Positions 40,104 through 48,603 of a stretch of 64,000 nucleotides of DNA are shown here, piece by piece. The notes beneath the pieces were generated by a model. It searched no databases. It was not told the origin of the DNA and was given only the letters and a program-made list of their open reading frames with translations. How positions within the stretch are numbered: the stretch's first letter is position 1; every line of letters starts with the position of its first letter. This DNA comes from Trichormus sp. NMC-1 (lineage in GTDB: Bacteria; Cyanobacteriota; Cyanobacteriia; Cyanobacteriales; Nostocaceae), in NCBI RefSeq assembly GCF_001858025.1, contig NZ_LZQD01000001.1, positions 450,572 to 514,571 of the forward strand, given 5' to 3'. The position numbers were made by a program, and so were the translations under genes.

Positions 40104-42203
40104 ATGGCAAGCATACTCAAAGACAAAGCATTATTACTTCTGCGTCAGGCTTTGAATAACCCAAAAGCCGATTTTCGTGATGGACAATGGGAAGCTATTG
40201 AAGACTTACTACTGAACAAATCACGGTTACTCGTTGTTCAACGCACAGGTTGGGGAAAAAGTCTAGTTTATTTTTTAGCAACTCGCTTGTTACGAGATCA
40301 AGGTGCTGGTTGTACTCTTTTGATTTCCCCTCTCCTAGCATTAATGCGAAACCAAATTACAGCAGCAAAACATATTGGAGTCAAAGCCGAAACAATTAAC
40401 TCTAGTAATACAGATAATTGGAAACTTGTAGAAACAAAGTTGTTAGCAAATCAAGTAGATATTCTACTAATTTCTCCTGAAAGATTAGCTAATGAGGAAT
40501 TTAGAGAAAATATTCTTTTACCATTATCTCAAAAAATCGGATTATTTGTAGTTGATGAAGCCCATTGTATTTCTGATTGGGGACATGATTTTCGTCCTGA
40601 TTATCGCCGCATTGTCAGAATTTTACAAGCATTACCACAAAATATTCCTGTTTTGACTACAACTGCTACAGCTAACAATCGAGTAGTTGATGATATTAAA
40701 GCTCAATTAGGGTCAAATCTGCGTGTTTCTAGAGGTGATTTAACGAGAAAAAGTTTGCATCTACAAAATATTTATCTTCCTAGTCAAGCAGCAAGATTAG
40801 CTTGGTTAGCCCAATATCTGCCTAAATTACCAGGAAGTGGTATTATTTACACATTAACAGTGAGAGATTCTCAACGAGTTGCTGATTGGTTAAAAACACA
40901 AGGTATTAGTGCTAAGGCCTATTATGGGGATTTAGATACTGAAGTTCGGATAGCATTAGAAGATGAATTACTCAATAATGAAATTAAAGCCTTAGTCGCA
41001 ACAACAGCTTTAAGTATGGGTTTTGATAAACCAGATTTAGGTTTTGTCATTCATTATCAAAGACCAGGTTCTGTTGTCCACTATTATCAACAAGTAGGAC
41101 GAGCAGGTAGAGCAGTAGAAACAGCTTATGGTATTCTCTTAAGTGGTGATGAAGATGAAGAAATTACTAACTACTTCATTAATACAGCCTTTCCTCCTCA
41201 AAGACATACAAAACAAGTATTAGCGGTAATTAATTCTGCTAAAAATGGAATTTCTGTTAACCAAATAGAACAACAAATAAATCTTGCTCAAGGACAAATT
41301 AATAAAATTTTGAAATTACTATCTTTGGAATTTCCCACACCTGTCACTAAGATAGATTCTAAATGGTATGCTAACCCAGTCAACTATCAAATTGATCATC
41401 AAAAAATTGAAGAAATCACCCAAATTCGCCGACATGAACAACAGCGAATGGCAGATTATATGCAAAGTCAACAATGCTTAATGGCTTTTTTAGCAGCCGA
41501 ATTAGATGATCCCAATCCAGAAGAATGTGGTAAATGCGCTGTATGTTTGGGTAAGCCATTATTATCAGAAACTTTTGCAGATGAACTTGTAAATCAAGCA
41601 ATTCTATATTTACGCCGTAGTAACCAAATTATTGAACCGCGCAAAAAGTGGATTAAAGAATCATTGCTCACCTATGGGTTTTCTGGAAACATTAAAGACA
41701 ATTTAAAAGCAGAAGCAGGAAGAACGTTATCTTTATGGGGTGATGCAGGTTGGGGAAAATTAGTCCAACAGGGAAAATATCAAGATAATCATTTTGATGA
41801 TGCACTTGTACAAGCTACTGTTGAGATGATTCAACGTTGGAAACCTCAACCCTTTCCCACTTGGGTAACTTGTGTTCCTTCCTTAAATCGTCCAGAACTT
41901 GTACCTAACTTCGCGCAAAGACTAGCTGATAAATTAGGCTTACCATTTAAACCTATTGTCCGCAAAATTCGTCCAACTCAGTTACAAAAAAAGATGAGTA
42001 ACAGTTATCAACAAGCTCATAATTTAGATGGATCTTTTGCAATTGATTATTGGGAAGGAATGAGTGGTAATGTATTATTAATTGATGATATGGTAGATTC
42101 CCGTTGGACTTTTACTGTCATTGCAGCACTTTTGCGTAATGCTGGAAGTGGATTAGTTTATCCTGTAGCATTAGCTCTTAATTCATTAGGTCAATCGGAT
42201 TAG
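40104..42203 (+). CDS. recQ: RecQ-family helicase with C-terminal phosphoribosyltransferase domain
   Basis: A 699-residue protein. Residues about 20-350 are a RecQ helicase core: Walker A QRTGWGKS at 46-53, DEAH at 151-154, TTTATAN motif III and QQVGRAGR motif VI. A RecQ zinc cluster (CLMAFLAAEL ... ECGKCAVCLG) and winged-helix segment follow. The last 160 residues form a type I PRTase fold with the PRPP loop VLLIDDMVDSRWTF near 657-670, like ComF. This fusion is not standard RecQ. The frame is open to 40044, but the ATG at 40104 directly precedes the conserved N-terminus. A DprA-like gene starts 6 bp downstream, so the two are surely co-expressed. Confidence 0.85.
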   Translation: MASILKDKALLLLRQALNNPKADFRDGQWEAIEDLLLNKSRLLVVQRTGWGKSLVYFLATRLLRDQGAGCTLLISPLLALMRNQITAAKHIGVKAETINSSNTDNWKLVETKLLANQVDILLISPERLANEEFRENILLPLSQKIGLFVVDEAHCISDWGHDFRPDYRRIVRILQALPQNIPVLTTTATANNRVVDDIKAQLGSNLRVSRGDLTRKSLHLQNIYLPSQAARLAWLAQYLPKLPGSGIIYTLTVRDSQRVADWLKTQGISAKAYYGDLDTEVRIALEDELLNNEIKALVATTALSMGFDKPDLGFVIHYQRPGSVVHYYQQVGRAGRAVETAYGILLSGDEDEEITNYFINTAFPPQRHTKQVLAVINSAKNGISVNQIEQQINLAQGQINKILKLLSLEFPTPVTKIDSKWYANPVNYQIDHQKIEEITQIRRHEQQRMADYMQSQQCLMAFLAAELDDPNPEECGKCAVCLGKPLLSETFADELVNQAILYLRRSNQIIEPRKKWIKESLLTYGFSGNIKDNLKAEAGRTLSLWGDAGWGKLVQQGKYQDNHFDDALVQATVEMIQRWKPQPFPTWVTCVPSLNRPELVPNFAQRLADKLGLPFKPIVRKIRPTQLQKKMSNSYQQAHNLDGSFAIDYWEGMSGNVLLIDDMVDSRWTFTVIAALLRNAGSGLVYPVALALNSLGQSD

Positions 42204-42209
42204 AAAATT

Positions 42210-43460
42210 ATGTTAAATCATGTCCTAGCACCAGATACTCAAGCAATTTTGCTGTTGTGTGCCAGTTTTGGACAAAATCGCCAAATTGAACCGCTACCCT
42301 TGACTCTGGGTGAATATAATTTGTTAGCAGATTGGTTGCGGGAAAATCAAATGCGTCCAGCAGATTTATTGGAAACAACAGCAAAATCACAGTTACAAAA
42401 AATAACTAACAATAAACTTAACCCTGATAGGCTTTTAGCTTTATTACAACGGGGTGCAATGTTAAGTTTTGCAGTGGAAAAATGGACAAGTCGCGGTTTA
42501 TGGATATTGGGACGCAGTGACGCTAAATATCCCAAACGTTTTAAGCAAATATTGAAACATTCAGCACCAGCGATTATTTATGGAGTTGGGAATGCAGAAT
42601 TATTATCTTTAGGAGGATTAGCAATTGTAGGTTCTCGTGATGTAGATGAGGATATTATTCACTACACCCGCAAAGTTGCACAAACTTGTTCTCAACAAAA
42701 AATACAAGTTATTTCTGGTGGAGCGAGAGGAATAGATCAAGAATCAATGTTAGGTATTTTGGATAATGGAGGAACGTCTGTTGGTGTATTAGCTGATAGT
42801 TTGACTAAAGCAGCAGTAAATAGTAAATATCGTTCTAGTATCCAAGAAGGTAGATTAACTTTAATTTCTAGCTATGATCCTGATGCTGGGTTTAACACAG
42901 GTAACGCAATGGGACGGAATAAATATGTTTATAGTTTAGCAGATTATGCCTTAGTTGTTAATTCTACTTTTGGTAAAGGTGGAACTTGGGCTGGTGCGGT
43001 AGAAGCATTATCTAAGCTGAAAGAAATTCCTGTATTTGTAAAAATGAACTCTCCAGTACCAGAAGGAAATCAGCAATTATATAATCAAGGTGCAAAACCG
43101 TTTCCTACAGAATTTGAGAATAGTAGTTTGCGACAAATTTTAACAGAAACTATTGCTGATTTTGAATATGTAAAAAATGAAGTAGTTACACAACAGCCAG
43201 AACAGAATGTTAATACTATTCCACAAGATTTAACAACTATTCCCAAAGATATTTATAACGTTGTTTTACCCGTAATTCTCAATCATTTGCAGCAACCCAA
43301 GGATGCAAAATCTCTTGCAGAATCTCTACAAGTCAGAAAAGTACAGATGGATGATTGGTTAACAAGAGCTATAAATGAAGGGAAAGTAATAAAAACAAAA
43401 ATAGAAAAGCGAGTTGCTTATGTGGTTAATCACACAGATACTCAACTTTCTTTGTTATAA
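42210..43460 (+). CDS. dprA: DprA/Smf-like DNA-processing protein paired with RecQ-PRTase
   Basis: A 416-residue protein with the DprA Rossmann (LOG-like) domain: LAIVGSRDVDED near 130-143, VISGGARGIDQESMLG, VLADSLTK, then FNTGNAMGRNKYVYSLADYALVV and GKGGTWAGAVEAL. A C-terminal winged helix (LNHLQQPKDAKSLAESL ... INEGKVIK) resembles the DML1-like domain. Canonical DprA loads RecA on incoming single-stranded DNA. This version sits 6 bp behind a RecQ-PRTase fusion, has a longer helical N-terminus (about 85 residues) and is likely a specialised paralogue working with that helicase. Confidence 0.87.
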   Translation: MLNHVLAPDTQAILLLCASFGQNRQIEPLPLTLGEYNLLADWLRENQMRPADLLETTAKSQLQKITNNKLNPDRLLALLQRGAMLSFAVEKWTSRGLWILGRSDAKYPKRFKQILKHSAPAIIYGVGNAELLSLGGLAIVGSRDVDEDIIHYTRKVAQTCSQQKIQVISGGARGIDQESMLGILDNGGTSVGVLADSLTKAAVNSKYRSSIQEGRLTLISSYDPDAGFNTGNAMGRNKYVYSLADYALVVNSTFGKGGTWAGAVEALSKLKEIPVFVKMNSPVPEGNQQLYNQGAKPFPTEFENSSLRQILTETIADFEYVKNEVVTQQPEQNVNTIPQDLTTIPKDIYNVVLPVILNHLQQPKDAKSLAESLQVRKVQMDDWLTRAINEGKVIKTKIEKRVAYVVNHTDTQLSLL

Positions 43461-43513
43461 TTTAATAATATCAACAACCTTTGCTGTACGATAAATTATG
43501 TCTTTGCAAATTT

Positions 43514-43810
43514 TTAGATTCGCATCTGCCATGATTTTGGATCTCTTCGACTGTGAAAAACTGCTGTAACAATCACACGACTCGATACAATTCGATAGTA
43601 TATAGCATAGGGGAAACGTCGCACCACTGCCCATCGAACATCAAGATACACAACTGCATAGGATTCTGGCATTTTACAAATCCGATTTAGCATCTCATCC
43701 ACGCAGTCTAAAAAATCATCACCAAGTCCAGCTTGCTGAGTTTGATACCAATTATATGCCTCATCAAGTTCTTCACGAACTTCTGGACGAAAAACTAAGA
43801 CATAATTCAT
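43514..43810 (-). CDS. ParE/RelE-family toxin
   Basis: A 98-residue RelE/ParE-superfamily protein: VLVFRPEVREELDEAYNWY, GLGDDFLDCVDEMLNRI, RRFPYAIYYRI and the C-terminal VFHSRRDP. ParE-like toxins poison gyrase; RelE-like ones cut mRNA. The pattern with YNWY and YYRIV favours ParE-like. The start overlaps the antitoxin gene by 4 bp (43807-43810), the classical toxin-antitoxin arrangement. Confidence 0.9.
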   Translation of the reverse strand: MNYVLVFRPEVREELDEAYNWYQTQQAGLGDDFLDCVDEMLNRICKMPESYAVVYLDVRWAVVRRFPYAIYYRIVSSRVIVTAVFHSRRDPKSWQMRI

Positions 43811-44031
43811 TTTTGTCCTCTAATTGACGCTTTAATTTCCTCCCATGTCATGACATCATCTGGATTGGCTTCGTAATCAGTAATGCGTCGATCAATTTCT
43901 CGTTTTTGCGCTGCTGTGAAATCAGGATAAGCCTGTTCTGCTTCTATACTTTCCAAAATTTCTTGTACAATACGGATTCTATCTGCAATACTCAGGGCTT
44001 TTATTTCATTTAAAGTTACACTGATGTCCAT
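43807..44031 (-). CDS. addiction-module antitoxin
   Basis: A 74-residue helical protein of the putative addiction module component family: ALSIADRIRIVQEILESIE, then AQKREIDRRITDYEANPDD and the terminal MTWEEIKASIR. This C-terminal signature is typical of antitoxins that pair with ParE-like toxins. I prefer ATG 44031 (MDISVTLNEI); five more residues are open to 44046. Confidence 0.88.
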   Translation of the reverse strand: MDISVTLNEIKALSIADRIRIVQEILESIEAEQAYPDFTAAQKREIDRRITDYEANPDDVMTWEEIKASIRGQK

Positions 44032-44137
44032 GTTAACTGACCTCAATAAGAATATTTTCTAGTGTAGGCGATCGCTCTATAAATTGAGGTTATTTAGGGG
44101 AGCGATCGCGCTTTTAGCATCTAATCAATTAATATTC

Positions 44138-45526
44138 TTAAGTCTCACTCAAACTAAGCCCAAATACCCAAGCAGGTGGAGCATTGTCTGTATAATCACC
44201 GCGAAAGTACCCCATAATTGGTGACTTTTTAGGTCCTGTAATAACTGTCCATATTTTACCAAGACGTGGTGAGATAACTTTTTGAATAACTGGACTAATT
44301 GACATCGGAATATCCATATAAGCATCATAGGTGTTGAAACGTTCGGGATAAACGCGCAAAAGGTTAGTGCGTATAGTTTGTCGCTGACCAATAAAGTTTT
44401 CTACTTCTATTTCTTCCTGCCAATAATCTTGTTCTTGTGGATGATGATGTGGATCATTATATGATGGCATTCTGTTAGCAGAATCTTCTTCTTTTTGTTT
44501 CAATTGTTCTTTCTCGATTTCTTTAACCTCTTCTAATACTTCATTATCTACACTGGTAATTAATAGTTTATTAGCCGTATAAAGGAAGTCAGAAAAAGTA
44601 TACATCCATAATTCCATACCAGTAATAGTATACAACTCCTTAATTAAGTCTTCACGAGGTTTTTCAATTCTTTTATCCTTTTTATAACACCAGTCCTCCT
44701 TAATATCATTAATTATTAAAATGATGGGCTTCTTAACTTTTTTAGCATAAGCTATAATTTGTTTCCAAAGGATTAAATCTCCATAGATACTTATACCTTC
44801 TTTACTGCCTTGATCTTTATATCCAGGGGGGATTTTTGACCGATAACGTAATTCACCTTCTTTGACAATTTCCATGATTTCGTCAAAACTGTATCCTTCC
44901 CCTACTTCAAAATATTTATTAAATCCGTCTAATACCGAGTCACTTTGATAAATTGCCTGAATTTCATTTTGTCTATTTGATATTTCTTTTTTTATCTCAT
45001 TCTTAAATTCTTCAATACTATCTTTAAAGTTATTTAGCCCACCTTCTATTGATTTATTGCAATCTATCTTCACTTTGTCAAGGTTATCAATTAACGATTT
45101 ATCTAAGTAAGGGTATCTATCTTGTTTTGTGGCTTTCTCTTTTAAAGCTTGAAATTGACATGATATTGTTTTTATTTCTTTATTTATTTCTTTATTTATT
45201 TTTTCAATGCTTTCCTCAATTTTTTCTAAATAACCACTGTCTTTATCTTCTTTATTTTCCTCTATTAAGTTTTTGTATTTTTCTATAGGTTTTCTAATGA
45301 CATTCTCTCTATTTTTCAAATATTCGTATTCTACTTGTTGAGGAATCCACAAGCGGTTAATAAGTTTTGGGAAAATTGTTTGAAATATAGATTCTTTTAC
45401 TTGATCTGAATATAAATAAAACTCTAATAATGCAGATGTATCAAAAACAAAAATACAATCTTGCCATAATCTCTTCTCTCTATCTTCTGTAAGAGTATAA
45501 ATTTCTATACTTTGTTTGTTCAGCAT
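44138..45526 (-). CDS. large PIN-like nuclease domain protein with coiled-coil insertion
   Basis: A 462-residue protein. Residues about 22-60 (CIFVFDTSALLEFYLYS) carry the first PIN acidic residue. About residues 70-210 are a long charged coiled coil (NKEINKEIKTISC, EEFKNEIKKEISNRQ). The PIN fold resumes with SIYGDLILWKQIIAYAKK and IILIINDIKEDW, giving the remaining acidic residues. This split layout matches the PIN-like family (PIN_8/DUF4935 type) with a helical insertion. The C-terminal 130 residues are separate and unrecognised. It is a probable metal-dependent RNase, in the same island as two toxin-antitoxin pairs. Confidence 0.72.
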   Translation of the reverse strand: MLNKQSIEIYTLTEDREKRLWQDCIFVFDTSALLEFYLYSDQVKESIFQTIFPKLINRLWIPQQVEYEYLKNRENVIRKPIEKYKNLIEENKEDKDSGYLEKIEESIEKINKEINKEIKTISCQFQALKEKATKQDRYPYLDKSLIDNLDKVKIDCNKSIEGGLNNFKDSIEEFKNEIKKEISNRQNEIQAIYQSDSVLDGFNKYFEVGEGYSFDEIMEIVKEGELRYRSKIPPGYKDQGSKEGISIYGDLILWKQIIAYAKKVKKPIILIINDIKEDWCYKKDKRIEKPREDLIKELYTITGMELWMYTFSDFLYTANKLLITSVDNEVLEEVKEIEKEQLKQKEEDSANRMPSYNDPHHHPQEQDYWQEEIEVENFIGQRQTIRTNLLRVYPERFNTYDAYMDIPMSISPVIQKVISPRLGKIWTVITGPKKSPIMGYFRGDYTDNAPPAWVFGLSLSET

Positions 45527-45650
45527 CTTAGTATTTCTTCTTACTTGTGTTAAATAACTATTGGACGAATTTTTCTGAACTTACAGATTACGAATAAACA
45601 TCATAACGGCAAGTAATATCTCAATTTTATTGTATTTTTTGACATTTGAC

Positions 45651-45983
45651 TTAAGTGATTTCAACCAATGCTTCACCTGAAGATAAAATCTTCAAAGCTT
45701 CCAGTAAATTTGCACTCAAAATCTCTCTCAGTCTAGCATTTGAAGTATTACCACAGGTCAACCAGATTATTTGCGGTGGTGTTCCCAAACGATCAACTAA
45801 ATCAATAAAGTCGCTATCCTTAGTAATAAAGATAACTTCTTGAGCTTTTGCTGCTGCAAAAATTTCCTCATCTTCAGCATCTCTTAGTCCCACATCACGC
45901 AAAGCTAAAGCAGTTATATTAAATGTCTGAGTAATCCAAGTAGCAATAGATGGTGATAAGTGTGCATCAACCCAGATTATCAT
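45651..45983 (-). CDS. DUF5615 PIN-like toxin
   Basis: A 110-residue Mut7-C/PIN-like protein: IIWVDAHLSPSIATWI with the first Asp, GLRDAEDEEIFAAAKAQ, and VIFITKDSDFIDLVDRLG with further acidic residues, then IIWLTCGN. DUF5615 proteins pair with DUF433 antitoxins, as here, where the start overlaps the upstream gene by 4 bp. Expected activity is RNA cleavage (family inference). Confidence 0.9.
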   Translation of the reverse strand: MIIWVDAHLSPSIATWITQTFNITALALRDVGLRDAEDEEIFAAAKAQEVIFITKDSDFIDLVDRLGTPPQIIWLTCGNTSNARLREILSANLLEALKILSSGEALVEIT

Positions 45984-46204
45984 GCAATTAACACCGGATG
46001 ATTGAGTTTTCGTGAAGCGTATAAAAGTGCTGCCTTGAGATCATCAGCCTCAAGATCCGGCATTTCTTCTAAAATTTCTTCAGCATTTAAACCAGATGCA
46101 AACAAATCTAATACATCTGATACTCTAATTCTCATCCCGCGAATACAAGGACGACCACCACATTGTTTAGGATTAATCGTGATTCTTTCTAGTAAATTTG
46201 ACAT
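45980..46204 (-). CDS. DUF433 antitoxin
   Basis: A 74-residue winged-helix DUF433 protein. The signature ITINPKQCGGRPCIRGMRI is diagnostic, followed by VLDLFASGLNAEEILEEMP and a C-terminal helix DDLKAALLYASR. It is the DNA-binding antitoxin and probable autorepressor of the DUF5615 pair. I prefer ATG 46204 over 46219. Confidence 0.92.
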   Translation of the reverse strand: MSNLLERITINPKQCGGRPCIRGMRIRVSDVLDLFASGLNAEEILEEMPDLEADDLKAALLYASRKLNHPVLIA

Positions 46205-46329
46205 ATAAGCTGATTTCATAAACTCTTATTTTCAGCATAAATCAAGTTTGTAAAACCAGCAACTCAATTAATGAGGTTTATAACTAAATTAAGCTAAAAT
46301 AAAATAAATAGCAAAATCCTCGCCAGTAT

Positions 46330-46794
46330 ATGGTTACATCAACAGAACCAACAACTCAAACCTTATACGATCAAGACTATTACCTGTGGCTGAGAACAAC
46401 CATCAACCAACTTCGCACAGGACAATTTTCTGCTGTTGATTTAGATAATTTATTAGAAGAATTAGAAACTTTAGGTAGAAGTCAAAAAAGAATAATTAAA
46501 AATTTATTAATTAACCTTCTTCTACATTTACTAAAACTCAAATGTTGGGATAGTGAAAGAGAACGAAATCAAGGACATTGGAAAGGGGAAATTAGAACTT
46601 TTCGCAGAGAGATAAAGGATGAACTCAAAGATAGTCCTAGTTTAAAACCTTACATTTTAGAAATATTTGATGAATGTTATCAAGAAGCAAGAAAAGAAGC
46701 ATCTGACCATTCTCAACTTGCCATTGACATATTCCCTCTGATACCCATTGGTTCTTTAGAGCAAATTTTAGATGAAAACTGGTTTCCCGAATAA
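46330..46794 (+). CDS. DUF29 family protein
   Basis: A 154-residue second DUF29 member in the window. Landmarks are LYDQDYYLWLRTTINQLR, AVDLDNLLEELETLGRSQ, CWDSERERNQGHWKGEI and the C-terminal PIGSLEQILDENWFPE. It is about one third identical by eye to the protein at 23274-23723. It closes the accessory island that starts at 40.1 kb, on the opposite strand from the toxin-antitoxin genes. The function is unknown. Confidence 0.9.
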   Translation: MVTSTEPTTQTLYDQDYYLWLRTTINQLRTGQFSAVDLDNLLEELETLGRSQKRIIKNLLINLLLHLLKLKCWDSERERNQGHWKGEIRTFRREIKDELKDSPSLKPYILEIFDECYQEARKEASDHSQLAIDIFPLIPIGSLEQILDENWFPE

Positions 46795-47140
46795 AATACC
46801 TGACTTGAAAATAGAACCCCACCCCTAACCCCTCCCCGCAAGCGAGGAGGGGAATAAGAAGTTTTTTTCATGTGTTCTGGTGTACGCAGTTTATGATGGC
46901 TACTTAACTATCTCTACCTCTGACAAGTGCCAAAGTAACATTAGCGACACAGAAAAAGTAATATCCCCACTGCAAGTAATTAAAGAAGATTTGCTTCACG
47001 CCTTAAAAAGTGAACAGATTTTGCGCGATAATAAAAAACTGTTTGCTAATAACCAAGATTTAGTGGTAAATAATTTAGCCAAATCTGCAAACTTTACAAG
47101 TTAGTGAATATTTTAGATATTTGCCACCATTGACATATTT
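46795..47140. other. intergenic region with CCCCTCCCCGC repeat
   Basis: 346 bp. It includes a hairpin repeat CCCCTCCCCGCAAGCGAGG (46828-46846), relatives of which occur at 20162. The GTG-started frame 46880-47104 has no recognisable domain and I do not call it. Confidence 0.5.
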
Positions 47141-48475
47141 ATGAATAACAAACCCAAAATAATTGTCCTCGATGATGATCCCACAGGTTCCCAAACCGTC
47201 CACAGTTGCTTATTGCTGATGCGTTGGAATGTGGAAACCTTACGGTTAGGCTTAAAAGATGATTCACCGATTTTCTTTATTTTAACCAATACGCGATCGC
47301 TTACCCCAGAATCAGCCGCAGCCGTCACCAGAGAAGTTTGTCAAAATCTCAAACTCGCATTAGCAGCAGAAAAAATTGACGATTTTCTCGTAGTTAGTCG
47401 TTCTGACTCCACCTTGCGCGGACATTATCCCATAGAAACTGATGTCATAGCTGAAGAACTCGGTTCCTTTGACGCTCATTTTCTCGTACCTGCGTTCTTT
47501 GAAGGTGGAAGAATTACCCGCGACAGCATCCATTATTTAATTATTGATGGTGTTCCCACTCCCGTACACGAAACAGAATTTGCTCGTGATTCTGTATTTA
47601 GTTACAATTACAGCTATCTTCCCAAGTACGTAGAAGAAAAAACCAAAGGACGCATCAAAGAAGATACTGTCACAAGATTTTTACTTGCAGATATCCGTGC
47701 TGGTAGTTTAGAACGCTTGCTACAACTCCATGATAATCAGTGTGGTGTAGTAGATGGAGAACATCAAGCAGATCTCAACACCTTTGCTGTTGATGTATTA
47801 ACAGCCGCAAGTCAAGGAAAACGCTTTTTATTCCGTTCTGCTGCCAGCATTTTAACAGCTTTAGCTGCCTTACCCCCCCAACCTATCGCCGCCGAAAATA
47901 TGGCAGAATACGTGCGTGGTGGCAAACCCGGTGCAGTGATTGTGGGTTCTCATGTCAAAAAGACAACTCAACAGTTAGAATCGCTGTTACAGGTAGAGGG
48001 GACAGTCGGAATAGAAGTGAATGTGGGACGCTTACTTGATGATGGAGTCAACGAATCTGCTAAACTGCTAACCGAGATTCTCGAAAATGTCCAAGCAGTA
48101 CATAACGCTGGTAAAACACCAGTAGTTTACACTAGCCGTCAGGAATTGTCTTTTAAAGATGTCAAAACCAGGTTAGATTTTGGGGCTACAGTTTCGGCTT
48201 TACTCATGGATATTGTTAAAGGTTTACCAGCTGATATCGGATTTTTAATCAGTAAGGGTGGTATTACTTCCAACGATGTTTTGAGTACAGGACTGGCTTT
48301 AACTTCAGCCCGGTTACTTGGTCAAATTTTAGCCGGTTGTTCAATGGTAATCACACCATCTGATCATCCCCAGTTTCCTAACTTGCCAGTGGTGTTATTT
48401 CCCGGTAATGTCGGTAATGCTGATGCTTTGGCTACAAGTTATCAAAGACTGACTGCAAAAAGAACGGGAAATTAG
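47141..48475 (+). CDS. four-carbon acid sugar kinase family protein (DUF1537/OtnK type)
   Basis: A 444-residue ATP-dependent kinase of the four-carbon acid sugar kinase family. The N-terminal domain shows IIVLDDDPTGSQTVH and VVSRSDSTLRGHYPIE; the C-terminal nucleotide-binding domain shows VIVGSHVKKTTQQL, GFLISKGGITSNDVL and LFPGNVGNADALA. Family members phosphorylate threonate, erythronate or related acids. The cyanobacterial substrate is unknown. It stands alone, 128 bp before minC. Confidence 0.88.
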   Translation: MNNKPKIIVLDDDPTGSQTVHSCLLLMRWNVETLRLGLKDDSPIFFILTNTRSLTPESAAAVTREVCQNLKLALAAEKIDDFLVVSRSDSTLRGHYPIETDVIAEELGSFDAHFLVPAFFEGGRITRDSIHYLIIDGVPTPVHETEFARDSVFSYNYSYLPKYVEEKTKGRIKEDTVTRFLLADIRAGSLERLLQLHDNQCGVVDGEHQADLNTFAVDVLTAASQGKRFLFRSAASILTALAALPPQPIAAENMAEYVRGGKPGAVIVGSHVKKTTQQLESLLQVEGTVGIEVNVGRLLDDGVNESAKLLTEILENVQAVHNAGKTPVVYTSRQELSFKDVKTRLDFGATVSALLMDIVKGLPADIGFLISKGGITSNDVLSTGLALTSARLLGQILAGCSMVITPSDHPQFPNLPVVLFPGNVGNADALATSYQRLTAKRTGN

Positions 48476-48512
48476 GAAGATGGGAAGGTGGAGAGATGCT
48501 CTGACGCGGAAA

Positions 48513-48587
48513 TAGATTTTAGAGTTTAGATTTTAGAGTTTAGATGGGAGTTAATTAAATACAATCCAAAATCCAAAATCCAAAATC
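48513..48587. repeat. STRR heptamer runs (AGATTTT/AGAGTTT and CCAAAAT)
   Basis: 48513-48545 alternates TAGATTTTAGAGTT units; 48563-48587 is three copies of CCAAAAT. The block lies between the sugar kinase gene and minC. Confidence 0.85.
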
Positions 48588-48603
48588 GAGTACCCAATCA
48601 CCA

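Noticed and set aside
46880-47104. 74-residue frame with GTG start before the sugar kinase gene
   Set aside because: No domain, weak start and mixed composition; left uncalled.
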